A stretch of DNA of 13,523 bases, taken from contig JAEWQX010000056.1 in assembly GCA_023399035.1 (NCBI GenBank), positions 1-13,523 on the forward strand, read 5' to 3'. The notes beneath the pieces were generated by a model. That model ran no database searches, had not been told where the DNA came from, and worked only from the letters and a program-made list of their open reading frames with translations. The DNA is from Bacillota bacterium (GTDB taxonomy: Bacteria; Bacillota; Clostridia; Clostridiales; Clostridiaceae). Shown here one piece after another: positions 1 to 7,024 of this stretch (position 1 is its first letter; each line of letters begins with the position of its first letter). The translations under genes were made by a program, and so were the position numbers.

Positions 1-793
1 TAGCTTCTTCGAAGGTACGGTATGTATTTCTATATATTTCTTCCTTTTTTATTAATGAATGAAAAGATTCTATACAAGCATTATCATATGGACAACCTTT
101 TTTACTAAACGATTGTATAATATTAAACTCTTTGCATAGCTCCCTTAAATCATTGCTAGTGTATTGAGAGCCTAAATCGCTATGAAATATTAATTGCTTA
201 TTCTTATCGGGAGATTGGCTGTAATAAGCATTTTTTAAGGCTTTAACAACTAAATCATTAGTCATTCTCTGACCGAAAGCGTAGCCAATTATTTTTTTAG
301 AATATAAGTCTAGAACTGAAGCTAAATAGCACCAACCATCTTTGATAGTATAAATATATGTAATATCTCCTACCCATTTTTCGTTAATAGAAGTAGTAGT
401 AAAATCTCTTTTCAAAACGTTTTCTAAATCTTCTGCTACCTTTTTACTTGAATGAGGTTTGTATTTTTTTACAGTTACTGCACAAAGGCCAAGTTCAGTC
501 ATTCGTCTTTGAACTCGCTTCAATGATACATTGAATCCTTCTATACCAAGTATATGATGAATCCTAGGAGCACCATATATGCCTTTATTCTCTTTATATA
601 TCCTTTTAATAGCTGATTTTAATTCCTCATTTTCTAGTTCTTTTGCAGATTTAGTTTTATCAAAAGATTTATAATATGTGCTTCTGGCTACGCCTAGAAC
701 GGTACACATAGTTTTAATATCATGCTTGCTTTTATTTATATTTATAAATTCTATTACTTCATCTAGTTTCTTGTTGCAAATATGGCCATAGCT
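1..793 (-). CDS. IS3-family transposase OrfB (DDE integrase core), cut by window edge
   Basis: I translated the minus strand in the -1 frame relative to orfA. It stays open from the slippery run (about 793) to position 1, roughly 264 codons. The product begins KKLDEVIEFI, passes through an HTH_21-like region (KGIYGAPRIHHIL) and enters an rve integrase domain. All three catalytic acidic residues are visible: D in WVGDITYI (about 365-385), D in HSDLGSQY (about 165-190) and E in DNACIESFHSLIKKE (about 45-90). The last residues seen are RTFEEA, so some 30-50 C-terminal residues probably lie outside. No start codon with a ribosome site is evident at its 5' end, consistent with expression only as an OrfAB frameshift fusion. 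No internal stop or frame break was found, so the element may be active. Confidence 0.88.
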
Positions 794-1056
794 TTTTTGG
801 CTAAAGCCCACCTTTGGTGTAATATTTCATTTTCCTCTTTAATTCTTGCCATTTCTTTTTTTAAAGCTTTTACTTCCTTTAATGTCATAACTTCATTTTC
901 ATCTACTTTAATTTCTTTTACATCTTTAATCCAGCCGTTGATTGTCGATTTTGCAATGCCATATTCGCTACTTAGCTCTGATAAGCTTATTCCTGACTTA
1001 AATAAGTCTATTATCTTCTTGATCGTATCTTCTGCCCTTTCCCATAATTGACACAT
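763..1056 (-). CDS. IS3-family transposase OrfA (HTH DNA-binding protein)
   Basis: This 97-residue protein is the usual size for IS3 OrfA. Residues about 10-45 form a helix-turn-helix of the transposase_8 type (GISLSELSSEYGIAKSTINGW), which binds the element's terminal repeats. Residues about 55-85 are a charged heptad-like helix (LKEVKALKKEMARIKEENEIL is the core), the leucine-zipper region used for multimerisation. The C-terminal AKKAMAIFA motif is typical of IS150-group OrfA and is encoded right over the slippery run that leads into orfB. The stop overlaps the orfB frame. Made alone, OrfA usually acts as a regulator; fused to OrfB by frameshifting it gives the transposase. Start ATG at 1056; a weak AAAGGA lies just upstream on the minus strand. 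Confidence 0.9.
   Translation of the reverse strand: MCQLWERAEDTIKKIIDLFKSGISLSELSSEYGIAKSTINGWIKDVKEIKVDENEVMTLKEVKALKKEMARIKEENEILHQRWALAKKAMAIFATRN
792..798 (-). other. Programmed -1 frameshift slippery site (A6G)
   Basis: On the minus strand the run AAAAAAG sits inside the last codons of orfA (gcc aaa aaa gct). A -1 slip here leads directly into the open orfB frame (aaa aaa agc tat ggc). A6G is the standard IS3-family frameshift heptamer. Its phase here is AAA AAA G rather than the textbook A AAA AAG, so the slip would be at the second AAA codon. Confidence 0.65.
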
Positions 1057-1097
1057 CCTTTCTCTACTAAATATTATTTTACTTAGTTCGACTTAAT

Positions 1098-1120
1098 GTG
1101 TCCACTACTTTATACTAACA
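1098..1120 (-). repeat. Probable upstream terminal repeat of the IS3-family element
   Basis: Reading the minus strand from 1120 gives TGTTAGTATAAAGTAGTGGA and continues CACA. It begins with TG, as IS3-family ends do, and lies where the left end is expected before orfA. The partner repeat is outside the window, so this rests on position and general resemblance only. Confidence 0.35.
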
Positions 1121-1315
1121 CCATATTACCTAAAAGTTGGTGGTGTGAATTATATAATAAATATTGTTTTTGCATGTTAATATTATAGATAGCAATGTTA
1201 TTTGTATAGAATAGAGAAATGGATGTGCCGCAGATAAATTAGTTAAATTCAAATTTTAATATAATAAAAATAATAAAATGTAAAGTAAAACTTTTGTTAT
1301 AAAAGTTTATTATGT

Positions 1316-1375
1316 AAATAAGATGCTGGTTAATTTGCTTATAAAAAGGCAAATAATTGAACAGCATCTTATTTT
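1316..1375 (+). terminator. Strong intrinsic terminator with no upstream gene in the window
   Basis: AAATAAGATGCTG (about 1317-1329) pairs with CAGCATCTTATTT (about 1362-1374). An inner helix, ATTTGC (1333-1338) with GCAAAT (1349-1354), continues it. A T-run follows on the plus strand and the outer A/T symmetry would let it work in both directions. The only gene to its left is the divergent insertion sequence, so it probably served a gene now separated or lost. Confidence 0.75.
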
Positions 1376-1425
1376 TATGTGTAAAACAATGTTTAATAAT
1401 ATTACATAGTTATATGAAGGAAGAT

Positions 1426-1454
1426 GAATAAATTATGAATATTAAACATAGTAT
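1426..1454 (+). promoter_or_regulatory. Weak candidate sigma-E type promoter for spoIIM
   Basis: GAATAA at 1426-1431 and CATAGTAT at 1447-1454, 15 bases apart, loosely resemble the sigma-E pattern (ATATT-like -35, CATACAAT-like -10). spoIIM is sigma-E controlled in Bacillus subtilis, which makes this worth noting, but the match is partial. Confidence 0.3.
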
Positions 1455-1484
1455 TAATTAGAGTAACAGAAGGAGGAATAAGAG

Positions 1485-2117
1485 ATGAATATATCAGTCA
1501 AGAAAATGAATATAGGTTTTAGCAGCAGAAAAGGTTACTTTTTCATTGTACTTATAATGTTTTGCTTAGGACTGTCTTTTGGACTTTATACAGTAAAATA
1601 TATGGGACCGGCAGATAAAAACGATTTAATAAATTATTTTACCAGTTTTGCTAAGTCTTTAGAAAATGATCAGATTAACTATGGAAGCCTATTATTTGAG
1701 GTTATGAAAAAAAATGTAATCATTATTTTACCTATATTTTTATTTGGGTTAACTTTTTTTGGTGGGCCTGTAATATTAATTATTGATTTATTGAAGGGCT
1801 TTATACTGGGGTACACTTTTTCATTCATAGCTACTGCCTTTGATGGAAAAGGATTTGGACTAGCCTTAGTAAGTGTTATTCCTCAAAATTTAATTTATAT
1901 TCCATGTATTATAGGATTAAGCATTATTGGATTATCAATATCTACTGAAAGTTTTAAAAGAAGGTTCTTTAAGAAAAACAAAGGGAATAGTTTACTTTCT
2001 GATGGTATATTAAAAAAGCTGGTTATAATTATGACAATGTTCATAGCAGGTATTATAGTAGAGACTTATATATCACCAAGTTTGATAAAATTTGTGGCTA
2101 CAAAATTCTATTTGTAA
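1485..2117 (+). CDS. spoIIM: Stage II sporulation protein M
   Basis: This 210-residue membrane protein has the SpoIIM (DUF95) layout: a short basic N-terminus, a first membrane helix near residues 19-37, an extracytoplasmic stretch to about 75, then a cluster of helices (about 76-160) and a last helix near 178-196. Motifs such as FLFGLTFFGGPVILI and LKGFILGYTFSF, followed by VIPQNLIYIP, are characteristic of the family. SpoIIM scaffolds the peptidoglycan hydrolases SpoIID and SpoIIP in the mother-cell membrane that drive engulfment of the forespore. The ATG at 1485 is preceded by a perfect AGGAGG at 1471-1476. The xerD-like gene starts 88 bases after the stop with no terminator between, so the two are probably cotranscribed; spoIIM next to xerD is, as I recall, a common clostridial arrangement. 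Confidence 0.93.
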   Translation: MNISVKKMNIGFSSRKGYFFIVLIMFCLGLSFGLYTVKYMGPADKNDLINYFTSFAKSLENDQINYGSLLFEVMKKNVIIILPIFLFGLTFFGGPVILIIDLLKGFILGYTFSFIATAFDGKGFGLALVSVIPQNLIYIPCIIGLSIIGLSISTESFKRRFFKKNKGNSLLSDGILKKLVIIMTMFIAGIIVETYISPSLIKFVATKFYL

Positions 2118-2205
2118 ATTCATGTGTAATACATATGATGAGATTAAGCAGAGAGTTTTAAAATTTGTCGAATACTAATCATAATCAATGGTATAGGAGA
2201 GAACA

Positions 2206-3084
2206 ATGATAAATAGTATAAATAATTATAAGAATTATTTGTTAGAGAGTGGTAAAAGTGAAAATACTATATACGCATATGTAACAGATGTTACTCTCTA
2301 TTTAAAATTTTTAAATAGAAAAAAAGTTGACTTGTATAAGAGTGATAATCTTACTGTTGCTTCTTACATTCAAAATTTATTAAATCAAGGTAAATCAGAA
2401 AGATCAATAAACAGAATAGTAATTAGTTTACGTAATTTTTATTCATATCTAAAAAGCCAGTCACTTATTAAAGAAGTTCCTAAAATAGAATATAAGAGTT
2501 CTAAAAACAATAGAAAATTGCCACAAATATTAACCATTGAAGAAGTAGACAAAATAATAAGGATCGTAGAAAAGGATTGTCCAAAGGGTATAAGGGATAA
2601 TGCATTACTTGAATTAATGTACGCTACAGGAATGAAAGTATCCGAACTTATTAATTTGAATGTTGAAGATGTTAATCTGGAATTAAATTTTGTAAGGTGT
2701 ACGGACAATAAACATTATGAAAGGATAATTCCTATAGGCAGAAGTGCATGCAAAGCTTTATCTGAATATTTGAGTATAAGATATAAAATTGCTCAGTGCG
2801 GAGTTCCTAATCTTTTCGTTAACTTAAATGGAAATAAATTAACTCGTCAGGGGATATGGCGAATAGTAAAAGAATATTCAAGAAAAGCAGGAATTGATAA
2901 GGATGTAAATCTTAATACATTTAGACACTCATTTGCTGTTCATCTTCTACAAAATGGAGCAAATGTAAGGGCGGTTCAAAAGCTCCTTGGAAATCAGGTC
3001 TTAACATATATGGATACTTACTATGAAATCATAAATAACGATAAAATAAATTACATTTATATGCATACTCACCCAAGAGCTTAG
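2206..3084 (+). CDS. XerD-like tyrosine recombinase with substituted catalytic residues
   Basis: At 292 residues this matches XerD in length and layout: a SAM-like core-binding domain at about 1-88 (NTIYAYVTDVTLYLKFL), a catalytic domain at about 108-275, and the terminal HPRA typical of XerD. XerC/XerD resolve chromosome dimers at dif. The key residues are unusual. ATGMKVSEL has Lys144 where the first catalytic Arg is expected. The GKGNKER lysine loop reads DNKHYER. The HxLR box reads NTFR, so His is Asn237, although Arg240 is kept. The LGH box reads LGN, Asn263. The nucleophile Tyr272 is at the correct nine-residue spacing. The frame is intact, so this is not a frameshifted pseudogene. It is probably inactive or altered as a recombinase, or a structural paralogue. 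Start ATG has AGGAGA five bases upstream. Confidence 0.88.
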   Translation: MINSINNYKNYLLESGKSENTIYAYVTDVTLYLKFLNRKKVDLYKSDNLTVASYIQNLLNQGKSERSINRIVISLRNFYSYLKSQSLIKEVPKIEYKSSKNNRKLPQILTIEEVDKIIRIVEKDCPKGIRDNALLELMYATGMKVSELINLNVEDVNLELNFVRCTDNKHYERIIPIGRSACKALSEYLSIRYKIAQCGVPNLFVNLNGNKLTRQGIWRIVKEYSRKAGIDKDVNLNTFRHSFAVHLLQNGANVRAVQKLLGNQVLTYMDTYYEIINNDKINYIYMHTHPRA

Positions 3085-3191
3085 ACATTTGAATAACAAA
3101 TAAAAATAGCTGCAGATTGACAGAAGATAAAATTATAATTATAAAGTAAGTTTATTTAAATAAATTGGACATAGTTTTGATATTTTAAGAA

Positions 3192-3233
3192 AAAATAAAA
3201 AGATAGAAATTTATCCGTCTATCTTTTTATTTT
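3192..3233. terminator. Bidirectional-type intrinsic terminator after xerD-like gene
   Basis: AAAATAAAAAGATAGA (3192-3207) pairs with TCTATCTTTTTATTTT (3218-3233) around a 10-base loop. The A-rich left arm and T-rich right arm give a U-tract in either direction. It closes the spoIIM-xerD unit and lies about 20 bases outside the IS4-type element, so it belongs to the host sequence. Confidence 0.8.
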
Positions 3234-3251
3234 ACCGTAACATATTATAAA

Positions 3252-3266
3252 AACACCACTTTACAA
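3252..3266 (+). repeat. Left terminal inverted repeat of the IS4-type element
   Basis: AACACCACTTTACAA is the exact reverse complement of 4694-4708. The outer flank reads ATAAA, as does the flank of the right end. Confidence 0.85.
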
Positions 3267-3356
3267 GTAATTAAATTACCATAAAATACAACGAACCAAA
3301 AACCGTTTCCTGTACAAACTAATCATAACAACCAATAAAACTCTTTTGCAAGGACG

Positions 3357-4688
3357 GTGTTTGGTTCTATGAATAGTATTGGTAATAATTCACTAATTAA
3401 TACATTAAAAAAATATTTAAATGCATATAAAAGTATTTTTTATAAACGAAGCTTTGATAACTTTCAAATAATAGTAATTTCAATTCTATATATGCAAGAA
3501 GTTAAGTCTATAAAATTACTTTATGATAAATTTATAAGAAAGTATTGGAATATATGCTTAAATAGATTTTACTATTTCTTATCAGAAAAGAATTTTAATA
3601 TAACCGAGTTAGCGATAGCAACTATTAACATTCTAATAAAGCTTATTCCAAATGAATTGAAAGATAATATAACTATTTATCTAATAGTTGATGATACACT
3701 TCAAAGTAAATTTGGAAAACATTTTGATTGTTATAGTAAGCTATTTGATCATACAAGTAAAAACGGATCTAATTATTTAAATGGGCATTATTTTGTATGT
3801 TTAGCTATGGCTATTCCAGTAATGTATAATAAAAAAATTCATTATATTAAAATTCCAGTGCAGTACAAACTCTATGATAAATCAAAAACAAAATTAAAAT
3901 TAGCTGCTGATATGGTAGCATCCGTTGCCCCTGCACTTGAAGAATATCAAGTTATAGTTACATGTGACTCTTGGTATACTAAAAAGCCATTTATAAATGA
4001 AATTGAAAAATTTGAAAATATAAATGTTTTAGGTGCTTTGCGTTCGGATACTGTAATGTATGAAATTTTTTATGAAAAACATACAGGAAAAAGGGGCCGT
4101 CCTAGAAAGAAAGGTGAGAGAATAAACTATAAAACTCTCAATTATTCTAAAGAAGGCAAATTTTTCATAGCACATACACAAGCAAAAACCAATTTATCAG
4201 AGAAAATTGTATATATAACAGTAACAACTACTGACATAGAGACTTTCAAATCTGTACGTTTATATATGAGCACAATAAATCCTGATAATATAAATAGTTT
4301 TGATAATTCAACAACAGATGATTCTAATACACTTGATAAAACAATTTATAATATTTACAAAGTTCGTTGGAATATTGAAGTAATATTTTATCAGCAAAAA
4401 ACTTTTTGGTCATTTAGCAATTATATGGTAAGAAGTAAAGCTAGTATAGAGAAGTATGTCAATTTACTAGGGGTAGCCTATACCATGTGTATTACTTTAC
4501 CTTTTATAAATGAGCAATTTGCAGAATACAAATTTCAAAGTCCACAAGAACTTAAATATCATTTGTCAGAATGTATTCTTAAAGAATTATTTATTGGCAA
4601 GTTGTTGAAAAGACTACAATCTGCAAAAAATATTCTAACAATTAAAGATGCTATTAATTACTTTGCTTCGCAAGACGAAGTCAGCTAA
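3357..4688 (+). CDS. IS4-superfamily DDE transposase
   Basis: The roughly 440-residue protein catalyses cut-and-paste movement of the surrounding element. The first catalytic Asp is in LIVDDT (about residue 112), the second in VIVTCDSWY (about 203). The third acidic residue lies in a perfect IS4 signature Y-(2)-R-(3)-E-(6)-K: YKVRWNIEVIFYQQK, about residues 339-353. A basic RGRPRKKGER patch near 246-255 may contact DNA. The start is uncertain. The most upstream option is GTG at 3357, with AAGGAC almost touching it. ATG at 3369 is the better codon, with AGGA about 14 bases ahead, giving 439 residues. The stop at 4688 is within six bases of the right repeat. No frameshift or stop was seen, so the enzyme may be functional. 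Confidence 0.88.
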   Translation: MFGSMNSIGNNSLINTLKKYLNAYKSIFYKRSFDNFQIIVISILYMQEVKSIKLLYDKFIRKYWNICLNRFYYFLSEKNFNITELAIATINILIKLIPNELKDNITIYLIVDDTLQSKFGKHFDCYSKLFDHTSKNGSNYLNGHYFVCLAMAIPVMYNKKIHYIKIPVQYKLYDKSKTKLKLAADMVASVAPALEEYQVIVTCDSWYTKKPFINEIEKFENINVLGALRSDTVMYEIFYEKHTGKRGRPRKKGERINYKTLNYSKEGKFFIAHTQAKTNLSEKIVYITVTTTDIETFKSVRLYMSTINPDNINSFDNSTTDDSNTLDKTIYNIYKVRWNIEVIFYQQKTFWSFSNYMVRSKASIEKYVNLLGVAYTMCITLPFINEQFAEYKFQSPQELKYHLSECILKELFIGKLLKRLQSAKNILTIKDAINYFASQDEVS

Positions 4689-4693
4689 TTTTA

Positions 4694-4708
4694 TTGTAAA
4701 GTGGTGTT
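4694..4708 (-). repeat. Right terminal inverted repeat of the IS4-type element
   Basis: TTGTAAAGTGGTGTT is the exact complement of the left end. It begins five bases after the transposase stop codon, so the gene nearly reaches the element's edge. Confidence 0.85.
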
Positions 4709-4805
4709 ATAAAAATAAACTGAAAATAATTGAATAAAAACAAAATATGGTATATTTTGAATAAAATGATAGAAAAATAATGAGAATATAGTATAATAGA
4801 AATAT

Positions 4806-4830
4806 GATAAAATATACTCTATATTTTATC
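4806..4830. repeat. Perfect 11-3-11 palindrome upstream of the chemoreceptor gene
   Basis: GATAAAATATA (4806-4816) and TATATTTTATC (4820-4830) flank CTC. It lies about 75 bases before the receptor start and just after a TATAAT at 4792-4797. No T-run follows, so an operator or a 5'-leader hairpin is more likely than a terminator. A/T-only arms reduce its significance. Confidence 0.45.
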
Positions 4831-4904
4831 TGCCTATGTATATACTGAGGATGAACTTTATATGAACTAGACTGAAGAAATATTATGTTAAAGGGGGAAA
4901 TATC

Positions 4905-5966
4905 ATGACAAAAAGAATTATGGATATTGTGGTGATATCTATATTATTATTTGTAAGTACACTTACACCAAGCATTTTTCAATGATCAGCAGGTAAAGCA
5001 GCGGCTGCAGCATTATGTGCATGTATAGTTTCAGTAATTTATTTCTTATCAACAGCATCATCAGGAAAAAATGAAGAAAGTGCTGTAGATACTAAAGTAA
5101 ATACAAATGAAACTTTTATACCTGAAATAAAGGAAAAGGAAATTATTGCTAATTCGCAGTTGGATGAAAACAATAACATTAAGGCAGAGGAAATAAAGGG
5201 CTTAGCAGATTCACAGGAAGAATCAATAAATATGATAAATAACAAGTTATCAGCTGTTAATATTAATATAAGCAGAATAAGTGATAGTATAAATGAGTTG
5301 GATAATGTATGCAATCAGGCGAATGATGATAGTGTTAAGTTAGCAGAAGCAATATGTAAGACTATGTATCTTATAAGCGTTGGAAGTGAAAATATGACAA
5401 GCATGGATACTTCTATAAAGAAAATAGGAGATGCAAATGCACAGCTTGATGAGTCTATAAAAGCAGCCAACAATTCGACTAAGGAAGCAATAGATATTAT
5501 TCATCTTATAGGAAGTATTGCAACACAGACTAATCTTCTTGCACTTAATGCGGCAATTGAAGCAGCAAGAGCAGGGGAGGCAGGCAAAGGATTCTCTGTA
5601 GTAGCATCTGAAATAAGAAAGTTTGCAGATGATGTAAAGAATGCAGTAAACAGTGTTGATGCAATAATAAATGATATTACAGCAGCAATTGAAATGACAA
5701 CAAAGAATGCTCAAGAAAGTGGACAACTGATACAGGAGAGTATTACAAATGTAACTACGACTGAAGAAACATTCCAGTCAATAGTTACTGAAGTCAGTGA
5801 AATTGATGCAAATGCTAATATAATTTCAAATTTAAGTGAAAGCTGTCAGAACCTTTCTAATACAGTTTCAAGTATAACAAGTGAACAATTAGAAGCTATA
5901 AGTATTATATCAGATGAAATAAATAATACTTTGAATGCAAATAAAAGTATTAAAAGTACTTTATAA
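4905..5966 (+). pseudogene. Short methyl-accepting chemotaxis protein interrupted by an in-frame TGA
   Basis: An ATG at 4905 with a strong ribosome site (AAGGGGG, 4890-4896) opens a frame that meets TGA at 4983-4985 (codon 27) and then continues in the same frame to TAA at 5966. The full frame is about 353 codons. It has two membrane helices, one before and one just after the TGA (AAAAALCACIVSVIYFL), no periplasmic sensor domain, and a long coiled-coil cytoplasmic domain. The kinase-contacting hairpin tip is canonical: QTNLLALNAAIEAARAGEAG then KGFSVVASEIRKFA (about 5525-5630). Such proteins control CheA. TGG (Trp) is the simplest ancestral codon. The piece after the stop could be made alone from ATG 5232, with AGGAAG 11 bases ahead, giving a soluble 244-residue signalling domain. 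A sequencing error is possible. Confidence 0.8.
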
Positions 5967-5989
5967 TATTTTTTAATAAATTAGGATAC

Positions 5990-6022
5990 AATTAAGCTGG
6001 AATTTTGAATTTCAGCTTAATT
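5990..6022 (+). terminator. Intrinsic terminator after the chemoreceptor gene
   Basis: AATTAAGCTGGAATT (5990-6004) pairs with AATTTCAGCTTAATT (6008-6022) across a TTG loop, 15 pairs with one G-T. A moderately T-rich stretch follows. It ends the chemoreceptor transcript 24 bases past the stop. Confidence 0.75.
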
Positions 6023-6149
6023 TGATTTATCTTATTATATTTAGGATCTCTAGAATCAGAGTATAAATGAACATATTGTAATTTATTTAAGATTACTAAA
6101 AGTATTTTAATTTTAAAATAAGAAAAATTTATGCATATATAAAATTAAT

Positions 6150-6178
6150 TTTAAATATCCTTTTAATTAAAGTATAAT
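6150..6178 (+). promoter_or_regulatory. Candidate sigma-A promoter for the 6251 gene
   Basis: TTTAAA (6150-6155) and TATAAT (6173-6178) are separated by 17 bases. The -10 is perfect and the -35 is weak. It lies about 70 bases ahead of the next start codon. Confidence 0.45.
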
Positions 6179-6250
6179 AATATTGTGAGGATAAAAATGT
6201 AAAATATATGGTGAAAAGAGAAAAGGTAAATTGAGAATGGAGGAAAGTTT

Positions 6251-7012
6251 ATGAATAAGTCAAACAAGAATAAGGTATTAGGAGTATCAATTGCAGCTAT
6301 TGCCGCCTTTGGAGGAACTTTTTTACTAAAAAATAAACTAAAAAAAATAGTGAGAAAAAATAAAGATGAAGACAGCATATTTGTAACAGGAAAAGTGAGA
6401 AAATTAGGAACTTTATATTTGAATAATGTTAAGGCTGACAGTTTTCAGAAGTTAGAGAATCCAGAGGATATACTTAGTTATGATGGAGGAGCAGTAGAAA
6501 TTAGAGATGCAGAAAAAAATGACAATAAGATTACGTGGATAGAGATAAATGAAGATAATAAAAAGCTGCTTATTTGTGATAGAAATTTATTAAAAGGCAT
6601 TTCATGGAGTGAACTGAATAACCAGAATCTTGCATACGGTAAAGTTATAAAGCTTGGAGGCAAAAAGTATCTTTTAAGATTATTAACTGGATCAACCAAT
6701 AAACCTGGACAGGATTTCAGTGAATGGGATAAATATATTTTAAATACAGAAGAAATTGAAGGCTTGCCAGTATCTTCAGATGAAGATAAGTGTAATAATA
6801 TCAAGGAAGACAGCGAAGATAAACAAAAAGGTGAAAGCAACACATTGTGGCACTGGTGCAGCAGTTGCAGTTTTACACAAAGTGAATATGGAAAAAATGA
6901 TAAGTTCTGTATAATAAGAGGATTGTACTCAACAACATATAATAATTACTGCGATAAAGATATAGCTTATGAAACAGTAGGATATAGGCCAGTTCTTGAA
7001 TTAATTGAATAA
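6251..7012 (+). CDS. Membrane-anchored protein of unknown function with lectin-fold-like C-terminus
   Basis: I do not recognise a named family with certainty. The 253-residue product has one N-terminal membrane helix (about 9-26), a lysine-rich juxtamembrane stretch and no further helices. Residues about 128-163 read YGKVIKLGGKKYLLRLLTGS, then an EWDKYI motif, a pattern I associate with uncharacterised clostridial and phage-related proteins. An acidic, low-complexity linker (about 175-196) leads to a tail with LWHWCSSC, an RG pair at 223-224 and the ending VGYRPVLELIE. The spacing W...C...RG...GYRP resembles the C-type-lectin/formylglycine-generating-enzyme fold. That resemblance is inference only. 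Four cysteines in the tail could form disulfides if it is extracellular. The start is firm: ATG with GGAGG (6239-6243) seven bases ahead. It is monocistronic between terminators. Confidence 0.7.
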   Translation: MNKSNKNKVLGVSIAAIAAFGGTFLLKNKLKKIVRKNKDEDSIFVTGKVRKLGTLYLNNVKADSFQKLENPEDILSYDGGAVEIRDAEKNDNKITWIEINEDNKKLLICDRNLLKGISWSELNNQNLAYGKVIKLGGKKYLLRLLTGSTNKPGQDFSEWDKYILNTEEIEGLPVSSDEDKCNNIKEDSEDKQKGESNTLWHWCSSCSFTQSEYGKNDKFCIIRGLYSTTYNNYCDKDIAYETVGYRPVLELIE

Positions 7013-7024
7013 TACAACGTAAAG

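Larger units (their letters stand above)
1..1120 (-). mobile_element. IS3-family (IS150-like) insertion sequence, upstream portion
   Basis: The minus strand holds the two overlapping reading frames typical of IS3 elements: a small helix-turn-helix orfA, then a DDE integrase orfB one frame back, joined at an A6G run. The distal end lies beyond position 1, so the element is incomplete here. The upstream end probably falls near 1120. There the minus strand starts with TG and runs into TAAAGTAGTGGACAC, a terminal-repeat-like stretch, about 65 bases before the orfA start. The matching right-hand repeat is outside the window, so the exact boundary and any target duplication cannot be checked. The family call is secure; the boundary is an estimate. 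Confidence 0.85.
1121..1484. other. Non-coding interval between IS3 element and spoIIM
   Basis: These 364 bases contain no credible gene: all frames are broken by stops within short distances. They hold a small perfect hairpin (AAACTTTT at 1288-1295 pairing with AAAAGTTT at 1301-1308), the strong terminator at 1316-1375, a weak candidate sporulation promoter at 1426-1454 and the spoIIM ribosome site at 1471-1476. No riboswitch was recognised. No gene within the window feeds the terminator. Confidence 0.6.
3252..4708 (+). mobile_element. Complete IS4-superfamily insertion sequence (about 1457 bp)
   Basis: A single transposase gene is bracketed by perfect 15-bp inverted repeats: AACACCACTTTACAA at 3252-3266 and its complement at 4694-4708. 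Immediately outside both repeats is the pentamer ATAAA (3247-3251 and 4709-4713), a plausible 5-bp target duplication, though in such AT-rich DNA it could be chance. The non-coding left margin (3267-3356) is longer than the right margin, which has only a few bases between the transposase stop and the repeat. Intact repeats and an intact open frame indicate a recent insertion. The subgroup (IS4-like, IS701-like or unclassified) cannot be settled by eye. Confidence 0.85.

Noticed and set aside
1212..1254. Short open stretch ending in TAA as a gene remnant next to the IS3 element
   Set aside because: Only about 13 codons follow a stop at 1212-1214, with no recognisable family; too short to call.
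4983..4985. TGA in the chemoreceptor as a selenocysteine codon
   Set aside because: It lies in a membrane-proximal stretch of a non-redox protein, and no selenocysteine insertion hairpin was seen downstream.
5340..5726. Cysteine-rich minus-strand open frame of 128 codons
   Set aside because: It lies entirely inside the chemoreceptor signalling domain on the opposite strand; the cysteines come from complements of GCA-type alanine codons. No ribosome site.
6841..7012. Lectin-like tail as the variable region of a diversity-generating retroelement
   Set aside because: No reverse transcriptase or template repeat is present in the window, and the tail has no nearby near-identical copy.
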